A program made the translations under genes and the position numbers. The notes under the pieces were generated by a model. The model was not told the origin of the DNA. It was given only the letters and a program-made list of their open reading frames with translations, and made no database searches. From the NCBI RefSeq assembly GCF_012034245.1, contig NZ_JAATEO010000024.1, positions 41,868 through 105,867 of the forward strand: DNA of 64,000 bases, given 5' to 3'. This DNA comes from Micromonospora thermarum. GTDB taxonomy: Bacteria; Actinomycetota; Actinomycetes; Mycobacteriales; Micromonosporaceae. Below, one piece after another: positions 15,188 through 23,447 of the stretch (position 1 is the stretch's first letter; each line of letters begins with the position of its first letter).

Positions 15188-16803
15188 GCGCGTTCACCGG
15201 CACCGGCCGGCTGGCCCGGCTCGCCCTGCGCCGCGACCGGATCAAGCTGGGCATCTGGGTGCTCGGCACGCCGTTGCTCGGCGTCGGCCTCGCTGGCAGC
15301 GTCTCCGACTTCTACCCGGACGAGCCGTCCCGTGTCCGGTACGCCGAGACCGCCGCCACCAGCGTCGTCGCGCGCGCCTTCAACGGGCCGATCGTCGGGG
15401 CCGACCTCGGCGCGGTGGTGGTCGCCGAGACCTACATCACCCTCGCCGTGCTCGCCGCGCTGGTCAGCACGTTCGCCGTCGTCCGGCACACCCGCCAGAA
15501 CGAGGAGACCGGGCGTGCGGAGCTGCTCGGCGCCGCCGTCGTCGGCCGGTACGCGCTGCTCACCGCCGCCCTGCTCGTCGTCGTCGGGGCGAACGTGGCA
15601 TCCGGCGTACTCCTGGGGTTGGCCTTCGCCGCGACCGGCCTGCCGCTCGCCGGGTCGCTCGCCGCCGCCGGGGCGGTCGCCGGGGTCGGTGTCGCCTTCA
15701 CCGCCGTCGCCGCCGTCACCGCCCAGCTGTCGGTCACCTCGCGGGGCGCCAACGCGCTCGCCGCCGCCACCGTCGGCGTGGCGTTCCTGCTCCGTGCCGC
15801 CGGGGACGTCCTCGGCGAGCGGGTCGGGCTGCGGGTGGAGAGCGCCTGGCCGTCCTGGCTGTCCCCGCTCGGCTGGGGCAACCAGGTGCGGGCGTTCGGC
15901 GGGGAGCGCTGGTGGGTGCTGGCGCTACCGGTCGCGCTCCTCGTCGCCGGCACGGCGCTCGCCTTCACGCTCGCCAGCCGGCGGGACGTCGGCGCCGGAC
16001 TGCTCGCCGCCCGCCGGGGGCCGGCTCGCGCCGCCGCCGGGCTGCTCAGCCCCACCGGCCTGCTCTGGCGGCTGCACCGCGGCGCCCTGCTCGGCTGGGC
16101 GGTCGCGGTGGTGATCCTCGGGTTCTCGATGGGTGTCGCCGCCGACGAGGTCAACGACATGATCGTCGAGAATGCCGCCGCCGCCGAGGCGATCGCCGCG
16201 CTGGGCGGCGGGACCGACCTCGTTGACGCGTTCCTCGCCGCGATGCTCGGGCTGTTCGCACTGACCCTCGGCGCGTACGTCGTGCAGGCGCTGCTGCGGA
16301 CGCGGGCCGACGAGTCCGACGGGATCCTGGAGGCGGTACTGGCGACCGCCGTCAGCCGGCACCGGTGGCTGCTGACCCAGATCTCCGGTGCGGTGCTCGG
16401 CGCGGTGGCGCTCATGCTGCTGGCCGGCGTGTCCACCGGTCTGGGCTACGGGCTCGTGGCCGGCGACGCCCTCGGCCACGCCCTGGAGCTGGGCGGGGCC
16501 GCAGTGCTGCGGCTGCCGGCGCTGCTCGTCGTCGCCGGGGTGGTCACCGCGCTGTTCGGGTTGGCGCCCCGCTGGTCGGTGGCGCTGTCCTGGGCGGTGC
16601 TGATGGTGTTCCTGCTGCTCGGGCAGCTCGGCGCGGTGCTGGACCTGCCGCAGGCGGTGCTCAACCTGTCCCCGTACACGCATGTGCCGTCGGTGCCGGC
16701 GGTGGATCCGGCGGTACTGCCCCTGGTGCTGCTCACCGGCGTCGGTGCGGTGCTGCTCGCCGCCGGCCTGGCCGGCTTCCGCCACCGGGACGTCCCGAGC
16801 TGA
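15184..16803 (+). CDS. ABC exporter permease, duplicated six-helix type
   Basis: The 539-residue membrane protein is the partner of the upstream ATPase. It has two similar halves, each opening with an amphipathic stretch followed by about six transmembrane segments (for example LGIWVLGTPLLGVGLAGSV, TYITLAVLAALVSTFAVV, LALPVALLVAGTALAFTLA, then LGWAVAVVILGFSMGVAA, LLVVAGVVTALFGLAP, ALSWAVLMVFLLLGQLGAV). Both halves contain the conserved pattern NEETGRAELLGAAVVGRY / RADESDGILEAVLATAVSRH, characteristic of the tetronasin/polyketide-exporter-like permeases. It therefore probably works as one polypeptide with an ATPase dimer. GTG at 15184 overlaps the ATPase stop. A GGAAGGGCCCC repeat follows 7 bases after its stop. 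Confidence 0.9.
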   Translation: MSAFTGTGRLARLALRRDRIKLGIWVLGTPLLGVGLAGSVSDFYPDEPSRVRYAETAATSVVARAFNGPIVGADLGAVVVAETYITLAVLAALVSTFAVVRHTRQNEETGRAELLGAAVVGRYALLTAALLVVVGANVASGVLLGLAFAATGLPLAGSLAAAGAVAGVGVAFTAVAAVTAQLSVTSRGANALAAATVGVAFLLRAAGDVLGERVGLRVESAWPSWLSPLGWGNQVRAFGGERWWVLALPVALLVAGTALAFTLASRRDVGAGLLAARRGPARAAAGLLSPTGLLWRLHRGALLGWAVAVVILGFSMGVAADEVNDMIVENAAAAEAIAALGGGTDLVDAFLAAMLGLFALTLGAYVVQALLRTRADESDGILEAVLATAVSRHRWLLTQISGAVLGAVALMLLAGVSTGLGYGLVAGDALGHALELGGAAVLRLPALLVVAGVVTALFGLAPRWSVALSWAVLMVFLLLGQLGAVLDLPQAVLNLSPYTHVPSVPAVDPAVLPLVLLTGVGAVLLAAGLAGFRHRDVPS

Positions 16804-16810
16804 GGGGAAA

Positions 16811-16862
16811 GGAAGGGCCCCCTGTTAACGCCTCCGGTAGGCAAGGGGGCCCCTCTTAACGC
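16811..16862. repeat. GGAAGGGCCCC intergenic repeat, copy 2
   Basis: GGAAGGGCCCCCTGTTAACG, CCTCCGGTAGGCAAGGGGGC, CCCTCTTAACGC. The ends are related in inverted order (AAGGGCCCC...GGGGCCCCTCTT), and GTTAACGC/CTTAACGC occur in both halves. It lies between the ABC permease stop and the convergent SGNH hydrolase, where it could also act as a terminator. It matches copy 1 at 10107-10155. Confidence 0.8.
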
Positions 16863-16903
16863 GGGTGGCACGCGGGCGGCGCGCCCCTACCGCTGCTCGG
16901 CGG

Positions 16904-17815
16904 CTAGGTCAGGGCGGGCGGGAGCTGGCCGGGGCGGGCGAGCGGGTCGACACCGGTGACGGGTGAGCCGGTGCCTGCGAGGGCGGCGGCCAGGTCGCGG
17001 CCGAGGTGCTCGTCGAGGCGGCTCGCCTGGCCGCGCAGCGAGTACCAGGACTCGGCGGCGGCCAGCCAGAGCAACTGCGGCACCAGGTCGGTGCAGCGGT
17101 CCCGCACCCACCGGGTGCCCTTCACGGCCAGCCAGGTGAGCTGGGCCGCCCGGGTCGGCGGCGGGTTGCCCGGTCGCGGGTCGGGGCGGCGGTGCACCGG
17201 CAGGCCCCGATCCCGCAGCAGATCCGCGTACGCGCCGGCGAGCAGGCGGTGCCCCCGCTCGCTCGGGTGCAGGCGGTCGACGCTCCACATGTCGCGGCGG
17301 TACGTGTCCGGGTGGTTCGCCGCGTCGAAGTGGACGGTGTCGTACAGCGCCGCCGCGTGGTCGGCGACCGCGTTCACCGCGGCGACCCGCCGCGCCAGGG
17401 GCCGGGCCAGCCCCGACGGCAGCCCGAACATCCGGCCCGGCTCCGGCAGCCGGGCGGTCAGCACCACGGCTCCGGCCCGGCGCAGCGCGCCGACCGTCCC
17501 CAGCAGCGCCGCGCTGACCGCCGGCACGTCGAAGCGGGCACGCAGCGTGTCGTTGACCCCGACGACCACAGCGGCGACCGTCGGGCGCAGCGCGAGGGCG
17601 GCCGGGAGCTGGTCGCGGAACACGTCGCCGGTGAGCGCGCCGGGGCGGCCGAGATTGTGGAACTGGAGGTGGGGCCCCGGCGGGGCCAGACTCTCGGCGA
17701 GCAGCGCGGCCCACCCGCGCCACGTCCCATCGGGCATCGGGTCGCCGAGGCCCACGGTGATCGAGTCACCGAGCGCCACGAAGCGCACCGGTGTCAGACC
17801 ATCCGGAGTACGCAC
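16904..17815 (-). CDS. SGNH/GDSL-type hydrolase
   Basis: The 303-residue protein has the GDSL block FVALGDSITVGLGDP near its start, the block with VVVGVNDTLRARFD (Gly-x-Asn-Asp), and the C-terminal catalytic dyad in VDRLHPSERGHRLLA (Asp-x-x-His), so the Ser-Asp-His triad is complete. The remaining ~100 C-terminal residues (TWLAVKGTRWVRDRCTDLVP and on) extend past the SGNH fold and are common in actinobacterial lysophospholipase-like members of this group. No signal peptide is seen, so it is probably cytoplasmic. Substrate is unknown (ester or acyl group). The GTG at 17815 is a choice; GTG at 17788 (VRFVALGDS) is also possible, and the frame stays open to 17977. Confidence 0.85.
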   Translation of the reverse strand: MRTPDGLTPVRFVALGDSITVGLGDPMPDGTWRGWAALLAESLAPPGPHLQFHNLGRPGALTGDVFRDQLPAALALRPTVAAVVVGVNDTLRARFDVPAVSAALLGTVGALRRAGAVVLTARLPEPGRMFGLPSGLARPLARRVAAVNAVADHAAALYDTVHFDAANHPDTYRRDMWSVDRLHPSERGHRLLAGAYADLLRDRGLPVHRRPDPRPGNPPPTRAAQLTWLAVKGTRWVRDRCTDLVPQLLWLAAAESWYSLRGQASRLDEHLGRDLAAALAGTGSPVTGVDPLARPGQLPPALT

Positions 17816-18128
17816 GCTCGTACCGTCGGGGCCTGTCGTACCGGACAGGCCACCACCAGCCGACGCGCGAGCGAACAACGGCCGAAGATCCACGCAGGGC
17901 CGGCAGCTCCGGTGCCGCGAGACCGTAGCGTGGTGCCGTGGGCGCGACTCCGGCGTGCCACGCGGCTTCGGGCTCACGCGGTGTGGCGGCAGTGCACGTC
18001 CGGCGGCTCCCGCTCGGCAGTGTGTGGCCCGCAGTGTACGTCCGGCATGGGCCGGCTCGGGGCGGTGCGTGGTAGGGGAGTGGATCGACGGGAGCAGTGG
18101 CTGGTGGGAGGGTCGGCGGACATCCGGG
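17816..18128. other. Intergenic stretch with two imperfect 24-25 bp direct repeats
   Basis: No gene is supported here. GTGTGGCGGCAGTGCACGTC at 17981 and GTGTGGCCCGCAGTGTACGT at 18022, each followed by the bases completing CGTCCGGC, are imperfect direct copies 41 bases apart. A third partial CGGCAGTG lies between them. The region is upstream of the truncated CPBP gene and may be a decayed duplication. Confidence 0.5.
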
Positions 18129-18482
18129 GTGCCCCGCGAGGCGCCGCTGATCTGGGTCGCGGTGGTCGTGCTGTACCCGCTGGTCTCCGTCTACCCGCAG
18201 GAGCTGATCTTGCGGGTGTTCCTGTTCCACCGGTACGCGCCGCTGCTGTCCGCCGGCTCCCTCGCGGTGGCCGCGAGTGCCGCCGCCTTTGGCTTCGCGC
18301 ACGTGATCTTCGGCAGTGTCTGGTCGGTGCTGCTCACCCTGCTCGGGGGCGGGCTGTTCGCGTGGCGCTACCGGCGTACCCGGTCATTGCTGGCCGCCTC
18401 GGTCGAGCACGCTCTGTATGGCGTTCTCGCCTTCACGATCGGCCTCGGCGACCTCTTCTACCACGGCGCAACCGCCGGCTGA
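18129..18482 (+). CDS. CPBP-family intramembrane metalloprotease-like protein, N-terminally truncated
   Basis: The 117-residue frame covers only the C-terminal half of a CPBP (Rce1-like) protease, a family usually over 200 residues with seven or eight membrane helices. It shows PLVSVYPQELILRVFLFHRY, where the family's EExxxR is QExxxR, then AAAFGFAHVIFG (second metal His) and LLAASVEHALYGVLAFTIG (third conserved block with His). Three or four hydrophobic segments remain. The first helices are missing, and the sequence upstream is repeat-bearing non-coding DNA, so this is probably a remnant, although the GTG at 18129 would give a small membrane protein. CPBP proteins act in prenyl-protein processing or bacteriocin immunity. 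Confidence 0.6.
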   Translation: MPREAPLIWVAVVVLYPLVSVYPQELILRVFLFHRYAPLLSAGSLAVAASAAAFGFAHVIFGSVWSVLLTLLGGGLFAWRYRRTRSLLAASVEHALYGVLAFTIGLGDLFYHGATAG

Positions 18483-18652
18483 GGGCTCCTCCCAGCGGTT
18501 ATCAAAGATCCAGTACGTCTCACCGACTCGACACGCCGGGCCCCTGCCGCTCACCCGTATCCGATCTTGCATACCACGGACGGCCCAGCGCGTGGCTGTT
18601 GTCCACAGAGGAGGCCAGTCCACAGAAGCGGGGTTGGGGCGGTTGCTCGGTC

Positions 18653-19623
18653 ATGGTCGGGGCGGCAGGGTTCGGGCGCGTGGGCGGAGTGTTGCGGGGG
18701 CTGGTCGAGGCCCACGACGGGGTGATCACTAGTGCGCTGGCTAGACAGGTCGTGCCTGAGTGGACGCTGCGGCGAGCATGCCGGTCGGGGTACCTCGTTC
18801 GCGCCCTGCCCCAGGTCTACGTGGGGCCGGTGGCCAGTCCCCGGACCAGCAGGATGGCCGTCCCGCGATCGCACACGTCCCCCCGGCCCTGGCCCGCCGC
18901 GCCGCGTTGGCCTGGGCCGACGGACGCGCGGCGCTGAGTCACCTGACCGCCCTCGACGTGTGGGGCCTGCACCAGCAGGTTGCAGGAGACGTCCTTCACC
19001 TGACCGTGCCGACCGCATCGAGCCTCCGCAGCCGGCCCGGCATCGTCGTCCACCAGCGCCAAGGCTTTCGCCTCGGTCCTCCGCACGTTCGGATTCGTCA
19101 CGACCTCCCGGTGGCGCGGCTGGAGGCGGCGCTGGTCGGCTCGTGGCCGCTGCTGCCGCTCGCCGAGCGGCACGGGCCGGTGATCCGGGCGGTCAACGAT
19201 CGGCTCACCACGCCCGACCGGCTGCGCGCCGCGCTCGCGCCGGTGCCGCGGCTGCCCGGCCGGACCGCGTTGCGTACCCTGCTCACCCGCCTCGCAGACG
19301 GCTGCCGCAGTCCATTGGAGATCTGGGGGCACGAGCACGTCTTCGTCGGTCCAGGCATGCCGGAGTTCCACCGGCAGTTCCGGCTGCGGCTTGACCGACG
19401 CACTGTGTATCTCGACCTGTACGCCGAGCGCGAGCGGGTCGACATCGAACTCGACGGGGCGACCGCTCACGGGAACCCGCGACAGCGCGAGATAGACCTG
19501 CGGCGGGACGCCCTGCTCGCCACCGCCGGCATCCTGACCGTCCGTTTCTCCCACCGCCGCCTGGTTCACGAACCCGACGAGGTTCGCCGGGAAACCCTCG
19601 CCATCCTCGCCAGCCGCCGCTGA
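18653..19623 (+). pseudogene. DUF559-domain protein with N-terminal HTH, frameshifted
   Basis: Two frames together make one protein. From the ATG at 18653 the first frame reads GGVLRGLVEAHDGVITSALA, then PEWTLRRACRSGYLVRALPQ and VYVGPV, an AbiEi-like N-terminal winged helix. After about 18840-18885 coding continues in another frame with PALARRAALAWADGRAALSH and LTALDVWGLHQQ, and ends in a DUF559 domain (DLYAERERVDIELDGATAHG, TAGILTVRFSHRRLV), an endonuclease-like fold related to Vsr. A C6 run at about 18880 is one place a single-base indel could explain the shift. It is either a true pseudogene or a sequencing error. Proteins of this architecture are abundant in actinobacteria and their function is unknown. 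Confidence 0.75.
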
Positions 19624-19698
19624 CTGGATGCGAACGAGCGCTGTTGCAGCGACGACGCTGCGGGGCAAGGGGCACACCGACCAACTGGGCCGTGCTCG

Positions 19699-20724
19699 CT
19701 AGCTGGGGTCGGAGGTCTGTTCGCTCGTGCCCGGTCGCGCGGGCTGCTCCGCGGCGCCGGTCGGCGGGGCGGATCTGGGCTTCGGCGTCAGGTCGATCTC
19801 GGTGAACGGTTCGAACAGGTTCTCCTGGCGGCGGCGTTGACGGAGGAGGTCGCCCGTCCACCGCGCGGCGGCCCGCTGCTCGGCCATCATGTGCTCGCGG
19901 GCGCGGGCCAGCTTCTCGCGCAGGTCCTCGGGCACGTCGGCGCCAGCGAGGTCGTCCAGGATCGCCGCCCACCGCCGGTTGATCCGTTCGGCGTACTGCG
20001 CGCGCCGCGTCTGCTCCTCGTACTCGCAGTCGAGGGAGATCAAGCGTTCCCAGTACGGCTGGAGCGCCCGCCGGACCCGCTCGTCGAGGCGTACCCATGC
20101 CTCGGGGCGGCAGGTGACGGTCTTCCCGCCGCGTTCGAACGCCCACGGCTCCTGCCGGCCGAGCACCCGCTGCAACCGTTCCTCCAGCTCGCCCGCCCGG
20201 TGCGGTGGGACGGCACGGGCCAGGTCACCCGCGATCCGGGTCAGCCGCTGGGTCGCCTGGGGCATGAAGTAGTGCGCGTACCAGGCCAACTGCTCCGGCC
20301 GCAGGCCCTGTGCGGACCAGGTGAACGCGGCGCGGACGCTGAAGGCGAACACGTACCCCCGCGCCGGCACGGTGAACGGGCCGACCGACTCGCGCCGCTC
20401 GATCGGCTCCTCCGGAGGGGGAGGCGGCGGGCCTTCCTTCGCCGCCGCATCCACCTTGCGGGCGACGGAGAGCGACCACCCCCAGAGGCGTCGTGCAGCC
20501 GGCACCAGCCGTGCCGCGAGCCGCTGGGCCCAAGGGGCCAGCTGTGCACGGAGACGCCGGGACGTCCCGACCAGCCGTTCCGCGAGACGCCGGCACATCC
20601 TGACCAGTCGGGCCGAGGATCGCCCCGGGCCGGTGGCCGTGTCAGTCGACGCGTGGTCCCGATCCTGGTCGACCTGGAGTTGCCGGTCCGGCGGGGTCGC
20701 CTCCGCAGGTGGACCCTCGGTCAT
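19699..20724 (-). CDS. Hypothetical protein, mostly helical, charged
   Basis: I do not recognise a firm family. The 341-residue protein has a disordered, charged start, an Arg-rich helical stretch (residues about 40-85), a proline run (GPPPPPPEEP) near 97-106, then a compact part beginning VGPFTVPARGYVFAFSVRAA and continuing with TWSAQGLRPEQLAWYAHYFM and RIAGDLARAVPPHRAGELEE. That part is loosely reminiscent of SPFH/flotillin-like actinobacterial proteins, which is a weak impression. The C-terminus is highly charged (KLARAREHMMAEQRAAARW) and may form a coiled coil, then a Pro-rich tail. No signal peptide or clear membrane helix. ATG at 20724 is preceded by GAGGGAGGGGGAC, a good ribosome-binding site, so it is likely expressed. 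Confidence 0.7.
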   Translation of the reverse strand: MTEGPPAEATPPDRQLQVDQDRDHASTDTATGPGRSSARLVRMCRRLAERLVGTSRRLRAQLAPWAQRLAARLVPAARRLWGWSLSVARKVDAAAKEGPPPPPPEEPIERRESVGPFTVPARGYVFAFSVRAAFTWSAQGLRPEQLAWYAHYFMPQATQRLTRIAGDLARAVPPHRAGELEERLQRVLGRQEPWAFERGGKTVTCRPEAWVRLDERVRRALQPYWERLISLDCEYEEQTRRAQYAERINRRWAAILDDLAGADVPEDLREKLARAREHMMAEQRAAARWTGDLLRQRRRQENLFEPFTEIDLTPKPRSAPPTGAAEQPARPGTSEQTSDPS

Positions 20725-21192
20725 GTCCCCCTCCCTCGTCCGCGGACCGGTCCGCAGCCCGATGGTGCAGGGCCGGGCGGCGGTGCGGTCGGTGCCGGGT
20801 ACGAGGGGGACGCCCGACAGGTGCGGCAGCGTTGCGTGCTCACGTTAACAGGGACTCTGCCGCCGGACCGGCAGCGGCTCGCGGTCCGGGGTCTTCGTCC
20901 ACCCGTGGGACGTAACGGGCTGGCCACGCTGGACCGGGGTCGATTCGCTCGATCAGTCCGCCGCGCCGCCAGCCCTCCGCTGTGTCCGCATGGCCGCGCT
21001 CGCTCCGGCGGCGAAGTCGGGAGGCCGGGCCGGTCCGCCCGTCCGGGCGTCGTGGTGCCGCCGGCCCTGAGCCAGTCGGTGAACTCGCGTCGCCTTCCAC
21101 GGCTGACCACGGCCTCGGGAGCGGCGTTGAACGTCGCCGTCGTGCGTGTCGCGGCTTGCGGTCGCACCGGTGCGTTACGGCAGACTGTGCGG
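20725..21192. other. Intergenic stretch between divergent genes, containing a vapB relic
   Basis: Apart from the vapB-like relic at 21057-21155, nothing coding is supported. It should contain the promoters of the divergent hypothetical gene and the pRiA4b-like gene; no clear -35/-10 pair could be singled out. Confidence 0.5.
21057..21155 (-). pseudogene. Relic of a VapB-type antitoxin gene
   Basis: Read on the minus strand this segment gives TATFNAAPEAVVSRGRRREF followed by TDWLRAGG. The intact VapB 2 kb away reads KATVNAALEAVVNREKRREF ADWLKTGG at the corresponding place. The DNA is also visibly alike (GCCAGTCGG, CTCGCG, GACCACGGCCTC, GCGGCGTTGA in the same order). Only this core remains: there is no start, no N-terminal ribbon strand and no adjacent PIN domain. 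It is best read as the remains of a second vapBC locus or a local duplication. Confidence 0.7.
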
Positions 21193-22737
21193 GTGAGCCC
21201 AGTGAGTCGCAACCGTCGGCGCAACGGCAAGAAGCGATCAGTTCGTGGCGGAGCGCCGCTCGCCGTCGTGCGCGCGCCGGAGGAGTGCGACTGCCCGTAC
21301 TGTGCTGGGGCGCAGGGAACGCCGGGGGAGGCCGATGACCTGCTCCCACAGGCGGTCGACGCCTTGCAGGATGCGGTAGAGGTGGAGATCGCCGCCTCGA
21401 TGTTGCTGGCGACCGGGGCGGCGATGGGCGATGATTTCGACCGCGCGTTGCTGGACCTGTTCGTGCCGGCATTCGAGGCGAAGGCCACCCCGGAGTCGCG
21501 GGCGATGCTCGCGGCGATCGCGGCAATCGCCCACGGTGAGGTCGGTCGAGCGGCGGCGGAGGCTGCCCGCCGGCTCGCCGATGCCGGCGTCACCGCACCA
21601 CCCTGGCTCGCCGACCTGGACGCCCCGGTCACGGTCGAGGACTCCTGTCGCCTGGTAGGTCCATGGGCGGAGACATTCCTGCTGGCCGGCAGGTTCCAGC
21701 GGGCCGGTCAATCGCACGCCGTCTTCGTCACCGTGGACGACCAGGACTGCGGCGCCGCTGGTGAAGTCCTGTTGATCGACCCGGACCGGTGGGACGAGGC
21801 GCGCGAAGGGCTCCTGTCCGACCTGCGCGCCGACGGTGCCGACGTCACGCAGGAGAAGCTTCGGCCGGCGGACTTCCGCCGAGCCGTGGAGGATGCGCTG
21901 GACGCCCGCGCCGAACACGACGAGGGCGACCCCGGGGTGCTCGACGACCTCCGCGAGGAGGACGGCCCGGGCTACCAGGCTCTGGCGCTGCTGCTGCGGA
22001 GCTGGATCCGGTGGCTGCCTGAGTCCCGGCGTCGCAGGCGCACGCCCCGCCACGACGGCGAGCTGGACGTCGCCTCGATGTCCGCCCTGCTCGGCATCCT
22101 GGCGCCGCGCCAGGGTGGCGGCCTCCCCGGACCGGCCCAGCGCCGGCTCGCCAGCCTGCCTGCGAAGCGCAAGAAGTCCGACGGTCCGGCGCCGATCTAC
22201 CAGATCAAGGTGGGCCTGCGGGGAGCCCGCCCGCCGATCTGGCGGCGACTCGAGGTGCCCGCCGACATCACCCTCGCCCGGCTGCACGAGCTGATCCAGA
22301 TTGCCTTCGGCTGGACCGACAGCCACCTGCATGTCTTCGAGACCCCGTACGGGAGCTTCGGCCGTCCCGACGCCGAACTCGGCCACCGCGCCGCCTCCCG
22401 AGTCAGCCTGGAGCAGGTCGCCGCCGCTGCCGGGGACAAGCTGCGGTACACGTACGACTTCGGGGACAACTGGGAACACGACATCCTGGTGGAGAAGGTC
22501 CTCGACCGGGACGCGTCTGTGGCTTACCCGCGCTGTGTCGGCGGACGGCGGGCCGCGCCGCCGGAGGACTGCGGCGGTGTGTGGGGCTACGCCGACCTGG
22601 TGGACGTTCTCGGCGACCCTGCCCATCCGGAGCACCGCGAGCGGCTGGACTGGCTGGACCTGGACAAGTCGACCGACTTCGACCCGGCCTGCTTCGACGC
22701 CAAGGCGGTGACCGCGGCCCTGCAGCAGCGGGGATAG
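21193..22737 (+). CDS. Plasmid pRiA4b ORF-3-family protein with N-terminal extension
   Basis: The 514-residue protein ends in a pRiA4b ORF-3 / IS1096 TnpR-like domain (about 335-510): IYQIKVGLRGARPPIWRRLE, ITLARLHELIQIAFGWTDSH, LRYTYDFGDNWEHDILVEKV and YPRCVGGRRAAPPEDCGG. This family is found on plasmids and near transposons but is widespread on chromosomes and has no established activity. The first part is different: a basic N-terminus, CDCPYCAGA (a SEC-C-like Cys cluster at about 34-42) and a helical region that may regulate or recognise something. GTG at 21193 is preferred; GTG at 21187 is in frame two codons earlier. It sits between a vapB relic and a complete vapBC pair, so this is a mobile-gene-rich spot. 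Confidence 0.85.
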   Translation: MSPVSRNRRRNGKKRSVRGGAPLAVVRAPEECDCPYCAGAQGTPGEADDLLPQAVDALQDAVEVEIAASMLLATGAAMGDDFDRALLDLFVPAFEAKATPESRAMLAAIAAIAHGEVGRAAAEAARRLADAGVTAPPWLADLDAPVTVEDSCRLVGPWAETFLLAGRFQRAGQSHAVFVTVDDQDCGAAGEVLLIDPDRWDEAREGLLSDLRADGADVTQEKLRPADFRRAVEDALDARAEHDEGDPGVLDDLREEDGPGYQALALLLRSWIRWLPESRRRRRTPRHDGELDVASMSALLGILAPRQGGGLPGPAQRRLASLPAKRKKSDGPAPIYQIKVGLRGARPPIWRRLEVPADITLARLHELIQIAFGWTDSHLHVFETPYGSFGRPDAELGHRAASRVSLEQVAAAAGDKLRYTYDFGDNWEHDILVEKVLDRDASVAYPRCVGGRRAAPPEDCGGVWGYADLVDVLGDPAHPEHRERLDWLDLDKSTDFDPACFDAKAVTAALQQRG

Positions 22738-22756
22738 AGTCGCCGTGGAGCCCGCG

Positions 22757-23176
22757 TCAGTCCGCCGAGCCGGCCGGCACCACCCACGTCATCGGTTGAC
22801 CGGTGATAGCCGTGATCATGTCGAAGTCACCATCATAGTGCAGCACCGTGGCACCGTGGCGTTCGGCAGTAGCGGCTATCAGCAGGTCTGCCATGGATAG
22901 GGCCCGGTGATTGCCCTTGTGGATCGCCTGGACCTGGACGTCGATCGCCCGATCCCAGATCTCGTCGAGCATGGCGAGCCACTGGAAGCCGCCGAGCAGC
23001 CAACGCACGCGCTGCGCGTCCTTGGCCGTGCGGGCACTGTGGATCACCTCGATCTCCACCGCTCCGCATACCGCCAGCAGCCCTCTGTCGGACAGTTCGT
23101 CAAGCACTGGGGCTACCGTGGGCTTGGGCCAGCGCGCGAGCGCCGACTTGTCGAGGAGGTAAAGCTCGCGACTCAC
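22757..23176 (-). CDS. vapC: VapC-type PIN-domain ribonuclease toxin
   Basis: The 139-residue protein is a complete PIN domain. Acidic residues lie where VapC needs them: Asp in LYLLDKSAL (residue 9), Glu in GAVEIEVIHS (about 41-43), Asp in LSMADLLIAATAE (about 97) and Asp in VLHYDGDFD (about 115-117). These coordinate Mg2+ for RNA cleavage; VapC toxins usually cut tRNA or the rRNA sarcin-ricin loop, but the target here is unknown. The ATG at 23176 overlaps the vapB stop (ATGA), the usual antitoxin-first toxin-second coupled arrangement. The antitoxin and toxin are presumably repressed together at the TGATATCA sites upstream of vapB. Confidence 0.93.
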   Translation of the reverse strand: MSRELYLLDKSALARWPKPTVAPVLDELSDRGLLAVCGAVEIEVIHSARTAKDAQRVRWLLGGFQWLAMLDEIWDRAIDVQVQAIHKGNHRALSMADLLIAATAERHGATVLHYDGDFDMITAITGQPMTWVVPAGSAD

Positions 23177-23382
23177 GCCGCGTCCGGCTTGGCCGCGCCG
23201 GCTCCGCCGGTCAGATCCGGAAGCCCACCCGTCTTCAGCCAGTCGGCAAACTCGCGCCGCTTCTCCCGGTTGACCACGGCCTCAAGAGCGGCGTTGACGG
23301 TCGCCTTCTTGGTGGTGGTACCGAGGATCTTCGCCGCTTCCGCGAGCAGGTCGTCGTCAACGTCCAGGATCGTTCGTGACAT
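23173..23382 (-). CDS. vapB: VapB-type antitoxin
   Basis: The 69-residue protein has the VapB_2-type ribbon-helix-helix start SRTILDVDDDLLAEAAKILG, then TTTKKATVNAALEAVVNREK, and a toxin-binding tail RREFADWLKTGGLPDL. It neutralises VapC and, as a dimer, represses the operon. Two adjacent ATGs occur; 23382 is chosen because AGAGAGG then sits 5-8 bases upstream, while 23385 would leave only a short gap. The frame stays open to 23448 but the added residues look non-coding. A paired TGATATCA operator begins about 36 bases upstream. A degenerate cousin of this gene is at 21057-21155. Confidence 0.9.
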   Translation of the reverse strand: MSRTILDVDDDLLAEAAKILGTTTKKATVNAALEAVVNREKRREFADWLKTGGLPDLTGGAGAAKPDAA

Positions 23383-23417
23383 CATGAGACCTCTCTGCCA
23401 ACAGCCATCGGTACCGA

Positions 23418-23447
23418 TGATATCAGAATCGTCCGTCCTTGATATCA
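23418..23447 (-). promoter_or_regulatory. Probable VapBC operator: two TGATATCA palindromes 22 bp apart
   Basis: TGATATCA occurs at 23418-23425 and again at 23440-23447. Each is a perfect 8-bp palindrome and the start-to-start distance is 22 bp, two helical turns, so two antitoxin dimers could bind on one face. The sites lie in the vapB promoter region and are very AT-rich for this genome. Confidence 0.75.

Noticed and set aside
11446..16803. A very long open frame on the plus strand opposite the amidotransferase and TetR genes
   Set aside because: It is antisense to well-supported genes, has low-complexity Arg/Gly/Pro composition and becomes meaningful only where it enters the ABC permease frame. 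Long open shadows are normal at this GC content.
17766..18302. Minus-strand frame with a repeated RTYTAGHT/RTCTAATP-like peptide
   Set aside because: It arises from the direct DNA repeat at 17981-18046 and lacks coding features.
22187..22737. IS1096 TnpR-like domain suggesting a transposon
   Set aside because: The pRiA4b ORF-3 domain is common on chromosomes in non-mobile genes; no terminal repeats or transposase were seen around it.
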